A stretch of DNA of 64,000 nt. Source: Calothrix membranacea FACHB-236. GTDB lineage: Bacteria > Cyanobacteriota > Cyanobacteriia > Cyanobacteriales > Nostocaceae. The notes beneath the pieces were generated by a model that saw nothing but the letters and a program-made list of their open reading frames with translations, ran no database searches and had not been told where the DNA came from. Shown in pieces: positions 28,352 through 38,243 of the stretch. The translations under genes and the position numbers were made by a program. Within the stretch, counting starts at the first letter, position 1. Every line of letters begins with the position of its first letter. Location of the stretch: positions 186,001 through 250,000 of the forward strand of contig NZ_JACJPX010000002.1 of NCBI RefSeq assembly GCF_014696315.1. The letters are read 5' to 3'.

Positions 28352-29251
28352 TTAATTTTGTTTAATCAATTTTGACGATTTGCGGAACTGCATATCTTCA
28401 CCAACTGTAACGTTTAATTGGTCGCCCACTAGCAGCACAACCGCACTCATCCATAACCAAAGCATTAAGACAACCACAGCTCCAACAGCACCATATACTT
28501 TATTGTAGTTACCAAAATTAGCTACATAAAGTCGAAATAAAGCCGATAAAATTGCCCAAAAAACAGCAGCTAAACTAGCCCCAGGCATCATTGGTGTACC
28601 GGGATTCCATATACTTGGCCCATAGCGATAGACAAAGCTAAAGGTAAAAGCAACAATACTTAAAGCTAAAGGCCAGCGTAAAAGTTGCCAAATATCAAAT
28701 AAGAAGATTAAATAATTATTTTCGCTAATTACCATCGCCAAAATTAGGTCGCTGATAAAAACTAAAAATGAAGCCAATACCAAAAGCAACATAGTACCGA
28801 CTGTTAGCCCTAAAGAAACCAGCTTGGCTTTCCAAAAAGGACGCATTTTTTCTGGGGGAATTTGATGAATTTGATCTAAGGCTGTCATCGCCGTACTTAC
28901 CGCACCCGAAGCAGTCCAAATTGCGATCGCAAAACTGATAGAAAACAAACTCCCATTTTTGGAATGGGCGATTTCTCGAGAAGCAAAATCCCGAATCAGC
29001 ACCAGCGCTTCTTCCGGTGCAATTTGACTTACCAGCGCCGCCAGTTGTTTAAAGGTATCCTGTAAGGATTCTGCAAATAAGCCAATGGCTGTAAAAAAAG
29101 CCAGTATTGCTGGAAACAGCGATAACATGGCGTTGAAAGCAATTTCTGAAGAAAGTCCTAAAAGTCGTCTTTCTAATGTCCTAGCAAAAGTTTTTTTGAG
29201 GTTACGCCAGGTAAGGTGGCGAAAGAAACGAATAAACCGAGGCTGGTACAT
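28352..29251 (-). CDS. YihY/virulence factor BrkB family membrane protein
   Basis: 299 residues with about six membrane spans, matching the YihY/BrkB family: N-terminal LGLSSEIAFNAMLSLFPAILAFFTAIGL, central WTASGAVSTAMTALDQIHQI, and late YGPSIWNPGTPMMPGASLAAVFWAI...VVVLMLWLWMSAVVLLVGDQLN, a near-universal block. The family was once called RNase BN in error; its real function is unresolved. It is the first gene of the likely BrkB-DUF4112-hydrolase operon. Confidence 0.88.
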   Translation of the reverse strand: MYQPRFIRFFRHLTWRNLKKTFARTLERRLLGLSSEIAFNAMLSLFPAILAFFTAIGLFAESLQDTFKQLAALVSQIAPEEALVLIRDFASREIAHSKNGSLFSISFAIAIWTASGAVSTAMTALDQIHQIPPEKMRPFWKAKLVSLGLTVGTMLLLVLASFLVFISDLILAMVISENNYLIFLFDIWQLLRWPLALSIVAFTFSFVYRYGPSIWNPGTPMMPGASLAAVFWAILSALFRLYVANFGNYNKVYGAVGAVVVLMLWLWMSAVVLLVGDQLNVTVGEDMQFRKSSKLIKQN

Positions 29252-29254
29252 GAT

Positions 29255-29345
29255 TGTTGGGGACTGGGGATTGGGGATGAGGAGGCAGGGGGGCAGGGAG
29301 CAGGGGGAGAATAGATTACCAATGCCCTATGCCCCATGCCCCATG
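29255..29345. repeat. Short tandem repeats (GGGGATT and CCATGCC types)
   Basis: GGGGACTGGGGATTGGGGATGAGG is followed by a purine-rich GGGGGGCAGGGAGCAGGGG tract and then three consecutive GCCCCAT units (29330-29354). This is characteristic STRR sequence, placed between divergent genes. Confidence 0.65.
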
Positions 29346-29445
29346 CCCCATGCCCTATTCCCTTTTATTTTTAACCTTTGACTCTTGACTTTTACGTTTC
29401 GCTGATAACTAATAACTAATGACTATTAACCAATCAACAATCGCT

Positions 29446-29928
29446 ATGAGTCAAGACTTAACAACGCAATGGTTGAGCGAGATCCAGTCTCTCAAACAGC
29501 AAATGGTAGAACTTCAGCGCGATCGCGATGCAGCTTGGGAAAGCGCCCAAAAGTGGCGTAAACTCTACAACACCGAAGCAGAACAACGTCGTACAGATAC
29601 TCAGTTATCCCAACAGGCGATCGCATCTCTAAAAGCTGAATTGCAAAAACTCCAGGGTTTAGACACAGACGCACTCCCTGATGCGATCGCAGCAACCGCC
29701 ATCCAACAGGAAGTAGCACAGCTGCAATCGGTAGAAGATTTGAAAACAAAATTAGTTACAGTCATTAAAGAACGCGATCGCCTGTTGCAAGCTTTGAAAA
29801 CCGAGCAAGACAACCACGCTCAAACCCGCAATAATTTAACTACCGCTTTGGGTGATGCGATCGATAGCTGGGCTAGGGAAAAAGTTGGATCTGAACAGGA
29901 TACACAGGAAAATTCTTCTGTGGAATAA
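29446..29928 (+). CDS. Coiled-coil protein of unknown function
   Basis: 160 residues, almost wholly helical and charged with heptad spacing (IQSLKQQMVELQRDRDAAW; ASLKAELQKLQGL; VEDLKTKLVTVIKERDRLLQ). No enzymatic motif is seen. I chose the ATG at 29446 because an in-frame ATG at 29419 lies in repeat-like sequence (AATAACTAATGAC) and adds nine residues of no clear structure. It is conserved-looking but unassigned, and may be a small scaffold or division-associated protein. Confidence 0.6.
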   Translation: MSQDLTTQWLSEIQSLKQQMVELQRDRDAAWESAQKWRKLYNTEAEQRRTDTQLSQQAIASLKAELQKLQGLDTDALPDAIAATAIQQEVAQLQSVEDLKTKLVTVIKERDRLLQALKTEQDNHAQTRNNLTTALGDAIDSWAREKVGSEQDTQENSSVE

Positions 29929-30033
29929 ATAGTTAACAGTTAATCAGCCAAAACACATTGAGTTTGCATATTAAATTTATGAGTCTCCTGTGGGGCGGGC
30001 ATTTTAGGGACTTCCAACTAAAAAAATATACCA

Positions 30034-30082
30034 TCCCTGCCCCCCTGCCTACGCGAACGTTGCGTAGGCAGGGGGGCAGGGA
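30034..30082. repeat. Very stable 21-bp inverted repeat
   Basis: The left arm 30034-30054 (starts TCCCTGCCCCCCTG) and right arm 30062-30082 are perfect complements around a 7-base loop GAACGTT. It is an intergenic palindrome made of the genome's CCCCTGC repeat plus a CTACGC/GCGTAG core. It may act as a bidirectional transcript end after the coiled-coil gene. Confidence 0.65.
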
Positions 30083-30146
30083 GCAGGGGGAGAAAGAAAA
30101 ATATTATCTCTTGTAAATTGGATAATTTATTTTCTGGAAATCCCTT

Positions 30147-30225
30147 ATACCAATTCTCCAAAATATGGCTACACATAGGAAGCAGGGGGAGAATTATCTG
30201 TAGCCTGGATTTAGAGAAGTGGTAT
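30147..30225. repeat. 79-bp MITE-like element related to the one at 2698
   Basis: Ends ATACCA...TGGTAT, with the extended pair ATACCAATTCTC/GAGAAGTGGTAT and an inner TGGCTACA/TGTAGCC pair. It shares the ATACCAATT terminus with the 2698-2797 element but has a different interior. Confidence 0.5.
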
Positions 30226-30431
30226 TACCTGCCTTGATAATGCAACTTAAATGCCAATTAGCTTAGTTCAGAATTTTTGAATAGTGGCTCCAAACCCATC
30301 CAATATTAGGATGGGCAATACCCACCCTACAAAAGCCTGAAGCACTGGCTTCTTTTGACTTCGCCCTAGTAAGGCACAAATAACCGATGATAATAAAATT
30401 AATGTTTTAAGAATTTATACAATTTCAGCTC

Positions 30432-30986
30432 ATGTTACGCCAAATTTCTTTGGGAACCATCGGTTTAACTGTCGGTGCTATCCTAACCATTGTTGGCTTT
30501 GTAGCCTACGCGGCTGATAATGCCACACTCAATCTTGTGGGATTTTTTTACGGCTTTCCTCTATTGTTAGGAGGACTAGCGCTTAAAGCTAATGAACTCA
30601 AGCCCATACCTTTTAGCCAAACTACTACGCCTGAAGTTTTGGCACTGCGCGAACAACAAGCCACTGTCACTCAAAATAAAATCCGTAAAGATATTACCCG
30701 CTATTGCTATGGGCAAAATGCTCATCTTGACAGGGCACTCTCTTTTCTGGGTTTAGGTAAAACAGACGAAGACACACCAATTGTCACAGGCTTAAAAGAA
30801 AAAGAAATTAATGGAGCTTACGCTTTAATTTTAGAATTTGATTCGCCACTACTCCCAATTGATGCTTGGCAGCAAAAACAGGAAAAAATGCTCAAATATT
30901 TTGGCCCTAATGTTGAGGTACAAATCACACAGCCAGAAGTAGATAAAATTGAATTAGCACTGATTACTACAACTAGTAATTCGTAA
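30432..30986 (+). CDS. DUF2854 membrane protein
   Basis: 184 residues. Two N-terminal membrane spans (ISLGTIGLTVGAILTIVGFVAYA and LNLVGFFYGFPLLLGGLAL) are followed by a soluble domain with the DUF2854 signature (LREQQATVTQNKIRKDITRYCYGQ, then HLDRALSFLGL). The family is found in cyanobacteria and chloroplasts and is thylakoid- or envelope-associated in plants; its function is not known. It is followed by the convergent CRR7 gene. Confidence 0.85.
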   Translation: MLRQISLGTIGLTVGAILTIVGFVAYAADNATLNLVGFFYGFPLLLGGLALKANELKPIPFSQTTTPEVLALREQQATVTQNKIRKDITRYCYGQNAHLDRALSFLGLGKTDEDTPIVTGLKEKEINGAYALILEFDSPLLPIDAWQQKQEKMLKYFGPNVEVQITQPEVDKIELALITTTSNS

Positions 30987-31090
30987 TTTAAATATAAATT
31001 CCCACTAAATCAACAATTTAGTGGTCTTTAATCAGTGGGGTTTCCAGCTACCACTGATTTTTAACTTAATAAGATTATGGTGATGACAAT

Positions 31091-31351
31091 TTACTTTTCT
31101 AAGCGTACTGCATACCACTGTAAATATTTACCAGGCCCTAAATCCAACTCACAGCTTGTATCGATTAAATACTGGACTTGAGCTTCTACCCCATCAATTC
31201 TTTGCACATCAGGTGGTAAATCCTCAAAATCGATTTTTTGTAGAACTAACTTAAGTTTTTCTAATAACTCTGAGGCAGTTAAAAATTGTTCTGGTTGGTT
31301 TGTTTCCAAAACAACGTAATTATCTTGTAGATACATTAATGGATCGGGCAT
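31091..31351 (-). CDS. Chlororespiratory reduction protein 7 (CRR7) homologue
   Basis: 86 residues; it starts MPDPLMYLQDNYVVLETNQPE and ends LGPGKYLQWYAVRLEK, the pattern of the CRR7 family. In plants CRR7 is needed for accumulation of the chloroplast NDH complex (subcomplex A assembly); in cyanobacteria the homologue presumably helps NDH-1 biogenesis. The length is right for the family and no cofactor motif is present. It is convergent with the DUF2854 gene, about 100 bases apart. Confidence 0.82.
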   Translation of the reverse strand: MPDPLMYLQDNYVVLETNQPEQFLTASELLEKLKLVLQKIDFEDLPPDVQRIDGVEAQVQYLIDTSCELDLGPGKYLQWYAVRLEK

Positions 31352-32494
31352 TGAATTTACCGATGTTTTTTCAACAATTAATTTTTTGTAGAACCGTAAT
31401 AGAAGCTAATGAAGCTTTAATCTTATTTTAGTTGAGCCGCGTAGTAGCGATCGTTAAAGTGAATCCTTTTTTCAAGATATAATCCTACTTCCTGCCAACA
31501 TCACAAAACAAGAAAGTCCCTTTTAAACAATCTATAGCCTTAAACTCAGCCCTTCATGCTCATAAATTATTACCTAGTGAATATCACACAAGCTATTGAT
31601 CTGTGATCGCTTATCTATAAATGAACTTTTTTTGATTTTTTTCAGTATTTACACGTAAATTAATCTAAAAACTAGTAAATATATTGAGATTTTCTTATCT
31701 ATATTTTTTCAGCAATATCATGATCAAAAACTCTAAAAATATAATCTAAGTCATCAAAAACTTTAATAATAGTGATTTTCAGGATTTATCTTGAGAGTTT
31801 TTTTCTCAGTGCATTTTATTGTTTGCCAATAAATGCTGAGTGCTAAAAAATACTGTATAACTGAAAACGAGGGTGAATATTAGAAGTTTTCCCGGAAATG
31901 GCAATTCGACTTCAGGACTAGGGAAATATAAATAGTACGCCTAATGTGAATTAGAAACACCTCTTATGCCATAAGGGTTTCTAGATTAGTCCAAAATCAT
32001 TGTTTTGTGACTACCTACGAAATTATAAGGGTTTCAAGGCTTAATTCTCATTAAACGTTAAAAATACATTTCTGACTATGTCCTTAACTGGACAAGCAGA
32101 TTGCAATTGCCTTTGTGTTTTCAATAAATTGTCTATGCAACCTAGTAATCTACTATTTGCTTGGCTGAGAATCATTGAGTGTCCTACGCACCAACAGCAG
32201 GATACCTTCCGGCTACAAGTCTTGGCATCGATATGGAAGCAAGCATCCCTAGCTTCCGTTAAGACAGCCTTTTTTCGTGTTTATCTGCAAACTCACTACT
32301 TATACCGATTATCTCATCCAACATTTGCATTACTGGGCATTCGGCAAACTGGTACATCAAGAAGCAGAACCTAACCTGTTTCTCGCAATCCAGTAAGAAC
32401 CAGAACACTATCGCTCACAGGCGATTTAGTTCAGGGGGTAAGTTTTTCCAAGTTCGCCTTTAGCGATACTTTTATTTTCTGTGGAACGCAACTC
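31352..32494. other. 1.1-kb region with no supported gene
   Basis: A hairpin at 31952-31983 (TAGAAA/TTTCTA with CTTAT/ATAAG) is the only clear structure. A 98-codon frame at 32078-32374 is open but has atypical composition and no family resemblance, so I do not call it. The 3' part must contain the promoter of the diguanylate cyclase gene. Confidence 0.45.
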
Positions 32495-33517
32495 ATGTCA
32501 GGCATAAGCCCATTTCCTCTTTCTAAGCAACCGCCACTAATTTTAGTGGCTGATGATGACAAGACCATGCGAGTGCTGTTGCGTAAAGCTATGGAACAAG
32601 AAGGCTATCGGGTGGTTGAAGTCAATGATGGCCAACAGTGTCTAGATGCTTACGATACTATCAAACCGGATATAGTCTTGCTAGATGCAGTAATGCCTGT
32701 CATGGATGGCTTTACCTGTTGTAAGCAATTGCTCAAGATTGCTAGAAATAACTTGATGTCAGCACTAGCCAGTTTTGATACAGATTCTGCTCTTGGCAAT
32801 ACAGTGATTTCTAAACTATGGGAGCGGACTCCCATATTGATGATTACTTGCTTAGATGATGAAGATTCTGTCAATCGTGCTTTTGAAGCTGGAGCGATGG
32901 ATTACATAACTAAACCTATTCACTGGGCAGTTTTACGCCAGCGTTTACGACGGCTATTGCAACAGGCACAAGTATATAAACAATTAGAAGCGGCAAACCA
33001 AGCTTTACAGCATATTGCCAATGTTGATGGTTTAACAGGATTGGCTAATCGTCGCCGTTTTGATGATTATTTAAATACTCAATGGATTAATTTAGCGCAA
33101 GAGGAAGCACCTCTATCATTAATTTTATGTGATATCGACTTTTTTAAACTTTACAATGATAAATATGGTCACCCAGCTGGAGATGTATGTCTACAAAAAG
33201 TGGGTGCTGTCTTAAGTCATACAGCCCAGAAAAATCACGATTTAGTGGCGCGTTACGGCGGTGAAGAATTTGCCGTGGTTATGCCTCATACCCATGCGTT
33301 TGGTGCAGTTCACGTTGCTGCTGCAATGCAAGCTGGAGTGAGAAATTTACAAATAACTCATGCAGGTTCAGAGGTTAGCCAATATGTCACATTAAGCATG
33401 GGTGTAGCGACTGTTATACCTACTTGGGAATCTTCTCCTGCAGATTTAATTGTGACAGCTGATAAAGCACTTTACCAAGCAAAGGCAGAAGGACGCAATC
33501 GCATTATCCTCAAATAA
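32495..33517 (+). CDS. Response regulator with GGDEF (diguanylate cyclase) output
   Basis: 340 residues. Receiver domain ~14-145 with phospho-Asp64 (IVLLDAVMPVMDG), acidic DDD at 20-22 and Lys140 in ITKPI. A helical linker precedes the GGDEF domain (~175-340) with LTGLANRRRF and active-site GGEEF at 255-259, so it should make cyclic di-GMP from two GTP when phosphorylated. Two oddities: the receiver has about 25 extra residues after helix 3 (MSALASFDTDSALG region), and the inhibitory I-site RxxD reads KNHD (246-249), so product inhibition may be weakened. The cognate kinase is not adjacent; a terminator follows. Confidence 0.92.
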   Translation: MSGISPFPLSKQPPLILVADDDKTMRVLLRKAMEQEGYRVVEVNDGQQCLDAYDTIKPDIVLLDAVMPVMDGFTCCKQLLKIARNNLMSALASFDTDSALGNTVISKLWERTPILMITCLDDEDSVNRAFEAGAMDYITKPIHWAVLRQRLRRLLQQAQVYKQLEAANQALQHIANVDGLTGLANRRRFDDYLNTQWINLAQEEAPLSLILCDIDFFKLYNDKYGHPAGDVCLQKVGAVLSHTAQKNHDLVARYGGEEFAVVMPHTHAFGAVHVAAAMQAGVRNLQITHAGSEVSQYVTLSMGVATVIPTWESSPADLIVTADKALYQAKAEGRNRIILK

Positions 33518-33538
33518 TTAATCAATAACGAGTCTATC

Positions 33539-33570
33539 AATCCTAGGCTTTGACTCTAGGATTTTGCTTT
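33539..33570 (+). terminator. Rho-independent terminator of the GGDEF gene
   Basis: AATCCTAG (33539-33546) pairs with CTAGGATT (33556-33563), and the right arm runs into TTGCTTT. It lies 22 bases past the stop codon. Confidence 0.65.
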
Positions 33571-34030
33571 AAAATTTTAATCATCAGTTTTAAGTATAAC
33601 GGCGTAAATATTTGTATTTACGATAAAGCAGGAGGCAGCATGGGAGAGGATTTGAGCTTTTTTAATTTTTATTAAAATATTCTTTTTTTCCGAACAACTT
33701 AGCTAATCCTGTAGATACATAACTGATAAATATTTAAAATCTATATTACAATTTTATCCTTAAAGCCTAAAATGATTTTTCTATTTAATCTAGAATATAA
33801 AATCTTGAATAATTAACAAAAATCACTATGATATTACAGCGTAAATAAGCAAAAAATAGTGGTTTTTGCTAGTATAAAAAAGGTACCAATAGTAATAGCA
33901 AATAGAAAAATAATGCTACAAATGTATAGGTTGATTTGAGGGACAAAACATAACCTAAATATGTAGCGACCATTCTTCAACTTGGTAAAATTTCGGATTT
34001 TATTTCAATTACTAAGATGATGAGGTGGGG

Positions 34031-34222
34031 ATGCAAAGTTTTGCGTCCTTACAGATGATTGATATGGCACAAAAATTTATTGACTTGGTATTAGATGAAG
34101 AACCTTGAGAGCAAACTTTAAAATTGGAAATCTCAAGTCTTTTACACAAGCTCAAGCTTAAAAGTAAAGGCTCAATAAAAATACAAAATGGTATGACTAA
34201 GAGGGATAAACTGGCAAAGTGA
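34031..34222 (+). pseudogene. Small ORF interrupted by one in-frame TGA
   Basis: An ATG at 34031 preceded by GGTGGGG opens a frame of 25 codons (ends DLVLDEEP), a TGA at 34106, then 37 more codons in the same frame (EQTLKLEISSLLHKLKLKSKG...) to a TGA at 34220. The two halves read as one plausible small helical protein, so this may be a single-base nonsense mutation. I cannot assign a family. The last 26 bases overlap the 3' end of sasA on the other strand. Confidence 0.25.
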
Positions 34223-35384
34223 AGTGAAACCATGCTCCACCATTAGGGACAGAGTCTACCCAAATCTGACCATAGTGCGCCCGAATAATTCGTTGGCATA
34301 CGCAAAGACCAATACCATAACCTTCTGTACCTTCATCTCGTTGTAAACGGAAGTGGTTTTCAAAAATGCGATCGCGGTTTTCGTAAGGAATTCCTGGGCC
34401 AGTATCACCAATACTAATTTGCACTTTTTGAGTAGTACGATGTAGTCCTGTAATACTAATTTTGCCACCCGCCGGCGTATATTTAATAGCATTATCCAAC
34501 AGGTTGATCAACACTTGGTGAATGCGCTCTGGATCGGCATAAACATAGGGTAAGTCTTGGGGGACATCTGTTTCTATCTGTTGAGATTTGGCAGTGTAGC
34601 GATCGCGCAATTCTTCCAATACATGGAAACAGAGTTTGCCGATTTCCATTTTTTGGGGTACTATTGGTAACTCTGTATCATTGCCCCTACCTACTTGCAA
34701 AAGATCCGTAATCATACGGTCAATTGTTTTAGTTTGAGTCCGGGCTTGCTTGAGTAAGTGCGCCGTCATTGCTGGTTTGAGGCGCTGGAATTGGCCGGTT
34801 TCGATATTGTAGTTAGATTGAAGCGTTTCTATGGCGATCGCAGCAGCAGTTAAAGGATTACGGAGGTCATGGGCCAGCACAGAGATTACCCTGTCTTTAA
34901 ATTGCAACTGCTCGTGAAGTTTTTCTTGTTCCTGTTTCAAACGAAAAATTTCGTCAGAAAGGCGTATAAGTTCGGCGGAAACAGCAACGGAACTAATTGT
35001 AGATTTGGGCGCGACTACTCGACTATTGTCCTCTAGACGTTCTTGTAAATCTTCTTGTAATTTTAAATAGGCATCGACAGAAGCTTGCCAGCGAGGCCAC
35101 CAATTTTTTAGTTGACCGATTATATTACTACCAGCAATAATTTGCCTGGGTTCCGGGTGGATTTTGACTAAGGCTGGCGTTGCCACTAATTTAAAGTGTT
35201 CCGCCAAATAAGGTTGTTGTCCTACATCAATGATTTGAAGTTCAAACTGATACCCAGCCTGTAATTCTTTTAAGTAAGCACGTATTCGCTGTACCTGTTG
35301 TCGGGACTTGGGCCGTCCATCAACAAACAGCAACAGCTGGAGTGGAGCCTCAGAATAGATCGGCTGATCTTGGGAAACTGGCAT
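34197..35384 (-). CDS. sasA: SasA, circadian adaptive-response sensor histidine kinase
   Basis: 395 residues from the ATG at 35384. The N-terminal KaiB-like thioredoxin-fold sensor ([18 protein letters not shown] ... [14 protein letters not shown] ... [12 protein letters not shown], ~10-100) binds KaiC. A linker leads to HisKA with [15 protein letters not shown] (phospho-His) and an ATPase domain with [16 protein letters not shown] and [12 protein letters not shown]. SasA autophosphorylates on contact with KaiC and passes phosphate to RpaA to drive clock output. An in-frame TTG at 35411 would add nine residues; ATG is preferred. It is divergent from the secreted-protein gene, with only 146 bases between the starts. 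Confidence 0.93.
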   Translation of the reverse strand: MPVSQDQPIYSEAPLQLLLFVDGRPKSRQQVQRIRAYLKELQAGYQFELQIIDVGQQPYLAEHFKLVATPALVKIHPEPRQIIAGSNIIGQLKNWWPRWQASVDAYLKLQEDLQERLEDNSRVVAPKSTISSVAVSAELIRLSDEIFRLKQEQEKLHEQLQFKDRVISVLAHDLRNPLTAAAIAIETLQSNYNIETGQFQRLKPAMTAHLLKQARTQTKTIDRMITDLLQVGRGNDTELPIVPQKMEIGKLCFHVLEELRDRYTAKSQQIETDVPQDLPYVYADPERIHQVLINLLDNAIKYTPAGGKISITGLHRTTQKVQISIGDTGPGIPYENRDRIFENHFRLQRDEGTEGYGIGLCVCQRIIRAHYGQIWVDSVPNGGAWFHFTLPVYPS

Positions 35385-35530
35385 GTAATCGTGTTTCAGC
35401 ACTGGTAACAACCCGGCGGCGCTTGACAGAAAGTTTAAGATGGACTGACGCTGGTCGATGGTCGTTCTTTCTTTTAAATTTAATATCTATTTTAGATTTT
35501 TCCTACACCTATCAGTCCTGCATTTTTCAG

Positions 35531-37048
35531 ATGAGACACATCTTTTTCAGCTTTTTGCTACCTTTTTCCTTGGTTTCTGTTCCTGATAACCTTTCGAGCC
35601 TTAATGATCGCTCTGTATTATCAGCGAATCTAAATCTGGCGGCAGTACCGGCAAATGAAAGCTTTTATACTGCAGCCAGCCGAATGGTACAGCAACAGAT
35701 TGATTTGATTGCCCGCATTGAACAAGCTATTACTACGCCTGATGCAAATCGGATGCGTTCGGTTCAAGGGCAATTAAATGTCTACACCAAGTTTGTAGAC
35801 GCTTTTCTCAACCGTCAATACAAAAGCCCCAAAACTTTATGTATGTCTAGAGTTGACGTTACGGAGAACTTGTCTTTTTTAGCCGAGCCATTAACTGAGC
35901 CACAAATAAAAATTTACTGCTCTTTGTATGCTTCTAACCAAGAATTATTAAAACTTACCCCAGTAATAGATCGGTTATTATCCCGACGTGGGGAATTAAG
36001 CTTAGTCAGACCACTACCTTTAGTATCGGGAGAACGACAATCAGATTCTGTGTTAGCGATCGCGCCGATGCAACTTCCTCATCTGGATAAGCTGGCGACA
36101 CCTTTTGCCACACAAGAACCAAATTTATTTTCACCTCCACTACCTATTATCGGTAGAACTGGGAAAACTGCAATAGCAGATTATGTACCCCTTGTACAAC
36201 CCGCGATCGCACCTCCTCCGGAAGCGCTGACAATTTTGGCAGATGCCAAGAAATATTTGACCGCAGCCCAGGTGGAATTCCCCTTAAAAAATCAATTTAC
36301 TAAGCCTCAGGAAACTTCTGCGGTACTTGACCACTTTAGCTACGACATCGATCCCCAAGAACCTCAAATTTACGCTGCGTTTTTGAAATTGCCTCGTACT
36401 GGCATTTTCCGCGTTTTACCTAATTCGGCTTACCAGCGTCCGCTTAATACTATCGAAAACCGCTTGGCACCTACTGTTAGTGAACGCTATCCTTTTCCTT
36501 TGTTGGGTGATTATCAAGGCGGATTTAATCCCAGTCTAGCACTTCAACTAGTTGGCGATCGCTTTGGTTTGAGACATCAAGGTGTAGATTACAGCTTTAT
36601 GGTGGATTTGGGTGATATTCCCCTGACCAAGTTAGATTCTCAGTTGCAAACCTTGGCCAAACCCACAAGAGAATTTTTCCTCAAATACCAACCGCCTAAG
36701 CAATTAGATGCTTTACAAATGGAACGGCGACGCTTGTTGACCGGTAAAGACCAGAACTGGAATTTAAATCAAGTGATTTTGACTAGCGCTAAAGCGCAAT
36801 TAAATCATACCTACTTAGTGCGATCGCTACAATTTCAGTTACCAGACATAATTTTGAACAATAGAAAACTTACACCCCAAGAACGGCAATATTTAGGGCA
36901 AGCAGCACAACTACACAGTAGTGATATCCTTCTAGCCTTTCGCCCTGTTCGTCGTCGTTCTGATGGCAGTTACACTGTGCTGTGGCGAGTTTTAAATCAG
37001 TTTCCCTCACCCCAAATTAATGACTTGGACAAATACAGCAGCAATTGA
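35531..37048 (+). CDS. Secreted or periplasmic protein of unknown function
   Basis: 505 residues from the ATG at 35531. The open frame extends back to 35342, but that would run antisense through the sasA start and yields non-protein-like sequence. The first ~20 residues (HIFFSFLLPFSLVSV) look like a signal peptide. The rest is soluble, with repeated AP/PP stretches around residues 165-235 and a C-terminal block (LTPQERQYLGQAAQLHSSD, then AFRPVRRRSDGSYTVLWRVL). I do not recognise a domain. It shares a divergent promoter region with sasA; whether they are functionally linked is unknown. Confidence 0.7.
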   Translation: MRHIFFSFLLPFSLVSVPDNLSSLNDRSVLSANLNLAAVPANESFYTAASRMVQQQIDLIARIEQAITTPDANRMRSVQGQLNVYTKFVDAFLNRQYKSPKTLCMSRVDVTENLSFLAEPLTEPQIKIYCSLYASNQELLKLTPVIDRLLSRRGELSLVRPLPLVSGERQSDSVLAIAPMQLPHLDKLATPFATQEPNLFSPPLPIIGRTGKTAIADYVPLVQPAIAPPPEALTILADAKKYLTAAQVEFPLKNQFTKPQETSAVLDHFSYDIDPQEPQIYAAFLKLPRTGIFRVLPNSAYQRPLNTIENRLAPTVSERYPFPLLGDYQGGFNPSLALQLVGDRFGLRHQGVDYSFMVDLGDIPLTKLDSQLQTLAKPTREFFLKYQPPKQLDALQMERRRLLTGKDQNWNLNQVILTSAKAQLNHTYLVRSLQFQLPDIILNNRKLTPQERQYLGQAAQLHSSDILLAFRPVRRRSDGSYTVLWRVLNQFPSPQINDLDKYSSN

Positions 37049-37175
37049 TGATAGCTGTAACATTTTGTAATTCTAAATCTTGGCTCAGTATTTTTGCTGG
37101 TGACATTGATATTAATAATGACTAAAAATTTAATCAAAGATATAATTTGTTCCTAAATTTTTTGTCATTAAAATT

Positions 37176-38174
37176 ATGATTAATTTTAGCGTGGCTATAT
37201 GTACATTTAATGGCGAAAAACGTTTACCTGATGTTTTAGATAAGCTCAAAGATTGTTGTGCATATACCGCGCAGTTAGGTATAGAGACTGAACCAATAAA
37301 TTGGGAAATACTTGTTATTGATAACAATAGCAAAGATAATACAGCCAAAGTAGTTCAAGAATATCAAGCAAATTGGCCTGCTGCTTATGCACTTAAATAT
37401 TACTTAGAAACGCAGCAAGGATTAAGCTATGCGCGAGAGCGTGCTATCCAAGAAGCAGAAGGTTCATTGATCGGGTTTCTCGATGATGATAATTTACCAA
37501 CTCCTAATTGGGTAGCATCTGCCTATAATTTTGGCAAAAATCATCCTCAAGCCGGGGCTTATGGTGGCAGAATTTACGGAGATTATGAAGTTACACCACC
37601 TCATAACTTCGATAGGATTAGTCTATTTTTAGCTATAGGTGGTAGTAGTAGAACTATTTGCTATTCTGCACCAGAAAACAGCTTGTACTTTAAAAAAGTT
37701 CTGCCTGCAGGTGCAGGATTAGTAGTACGTAAACAAGCCTGGATCGAAAATGTTCCTAAAACTCTCTTTTTCCACGGTCGAGTAAATGGTTCATTGGTCA
37801 CTGCTGAAGATATAGAAGCATTAACTCATATAAAAAAAGCAGGTTGGGAAATTTGGCATAACGCCGAGATGGAAATTTATCACCGGATTCCTAAGCAGCG
37901 TTTAGAAAAAGAATATTTGTTTAAATTAATGCGTGGTATAGGATTAAGCCGACATTACACGCGGATGCTAGATTTACAAATTTGGCAGCAACCTTTTGTT
38001 TCTCTAGCTTATATGGCTAACGATATCCGCAAAATATTTCTCCATTGGTTCAAATACCGCTTAGTTCTAAAAACTGATATTGTAGCTGCTTGCGAGTTGG
38101 AACTTTTAATTGGAGCTTTTCTTAGCCCCTTTTATATTTATAAAAGATATTTGTTAAATTTCACTAATAATTAA
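37176..38174 (+). CDS. hpsE: Hormogonium polysaccharide biosynthesis glycosyltransferase HpsE
   Basis: 332-residue family-2 (GT-A) glycosyltransferase. The nucleotide-sugar site is visible: VAICTFNGEKRLPDVL at the N-terminus, ILVIDNNSKDNT at ~45-56 and the DxD metal motif in IGFLDDDNLPTPNW at ~99-112. The acceptor-side region GAGLVVRKQAW and AEDIEAL follow. HpsE contributes to the extracellular polysaccharide needed for hormogonium gliding motility in Nostoc punctiforme; the assignment rests on overall resemblance. The second glycosyltransferase starts 69 bases downstream, so they probably form an operon. Confidence 0.82.
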   Translation: MINFSVAICTFNGEKRLPDVLDKLKDCCAYTAQLGIETEPINWEILVIDNNSKDNTAKVVQEYQANWPAAYALKYYLETQQGLSYARERAIQEAEGSLIGFLDDDNLPTPNWVASAYNFGKNHPQAGAYGGRIYGDYEVTPPHNFDRISLFLAIGGSSRTICYSAPENSLYFKKVLPAGAGLVVRKQAWIENVPKTLFFHGRVNGSLVTAEDIEALTHIKKAGWEIWHNAEMEIYHRIPKQRLEKEYLFKLMRGIGLSRHYTRMLDLQIWQQPFVSLAYMANDIRKIFLHWFKYRLVLKTDIVAACELELLIGAFLSPFYIYKRYLLNFTNN

Positions 38175-38243
38175 GCCCCAAATTTCTAGAATTTCGCTGG
38201 GACAAGATGATTATAAAAATTATTTTAATAAGTTAATTTAACT

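Noticed and set aside
32078-32374. 98-codon frame upstream of the GGDEF gene
   Set aside because: Open by chance: no ribosome site, no domain or secondary-structure pattern I recognise, odd composition, and several Cys/Trp/His residues without order.
35342-35530. 63-residue N-terminal extension of the secreted protein at 35531
   Set aside because: It overlaps the sasA start antisense and lacks protein-like features; the signal peptide begins at the ATG at 35531.
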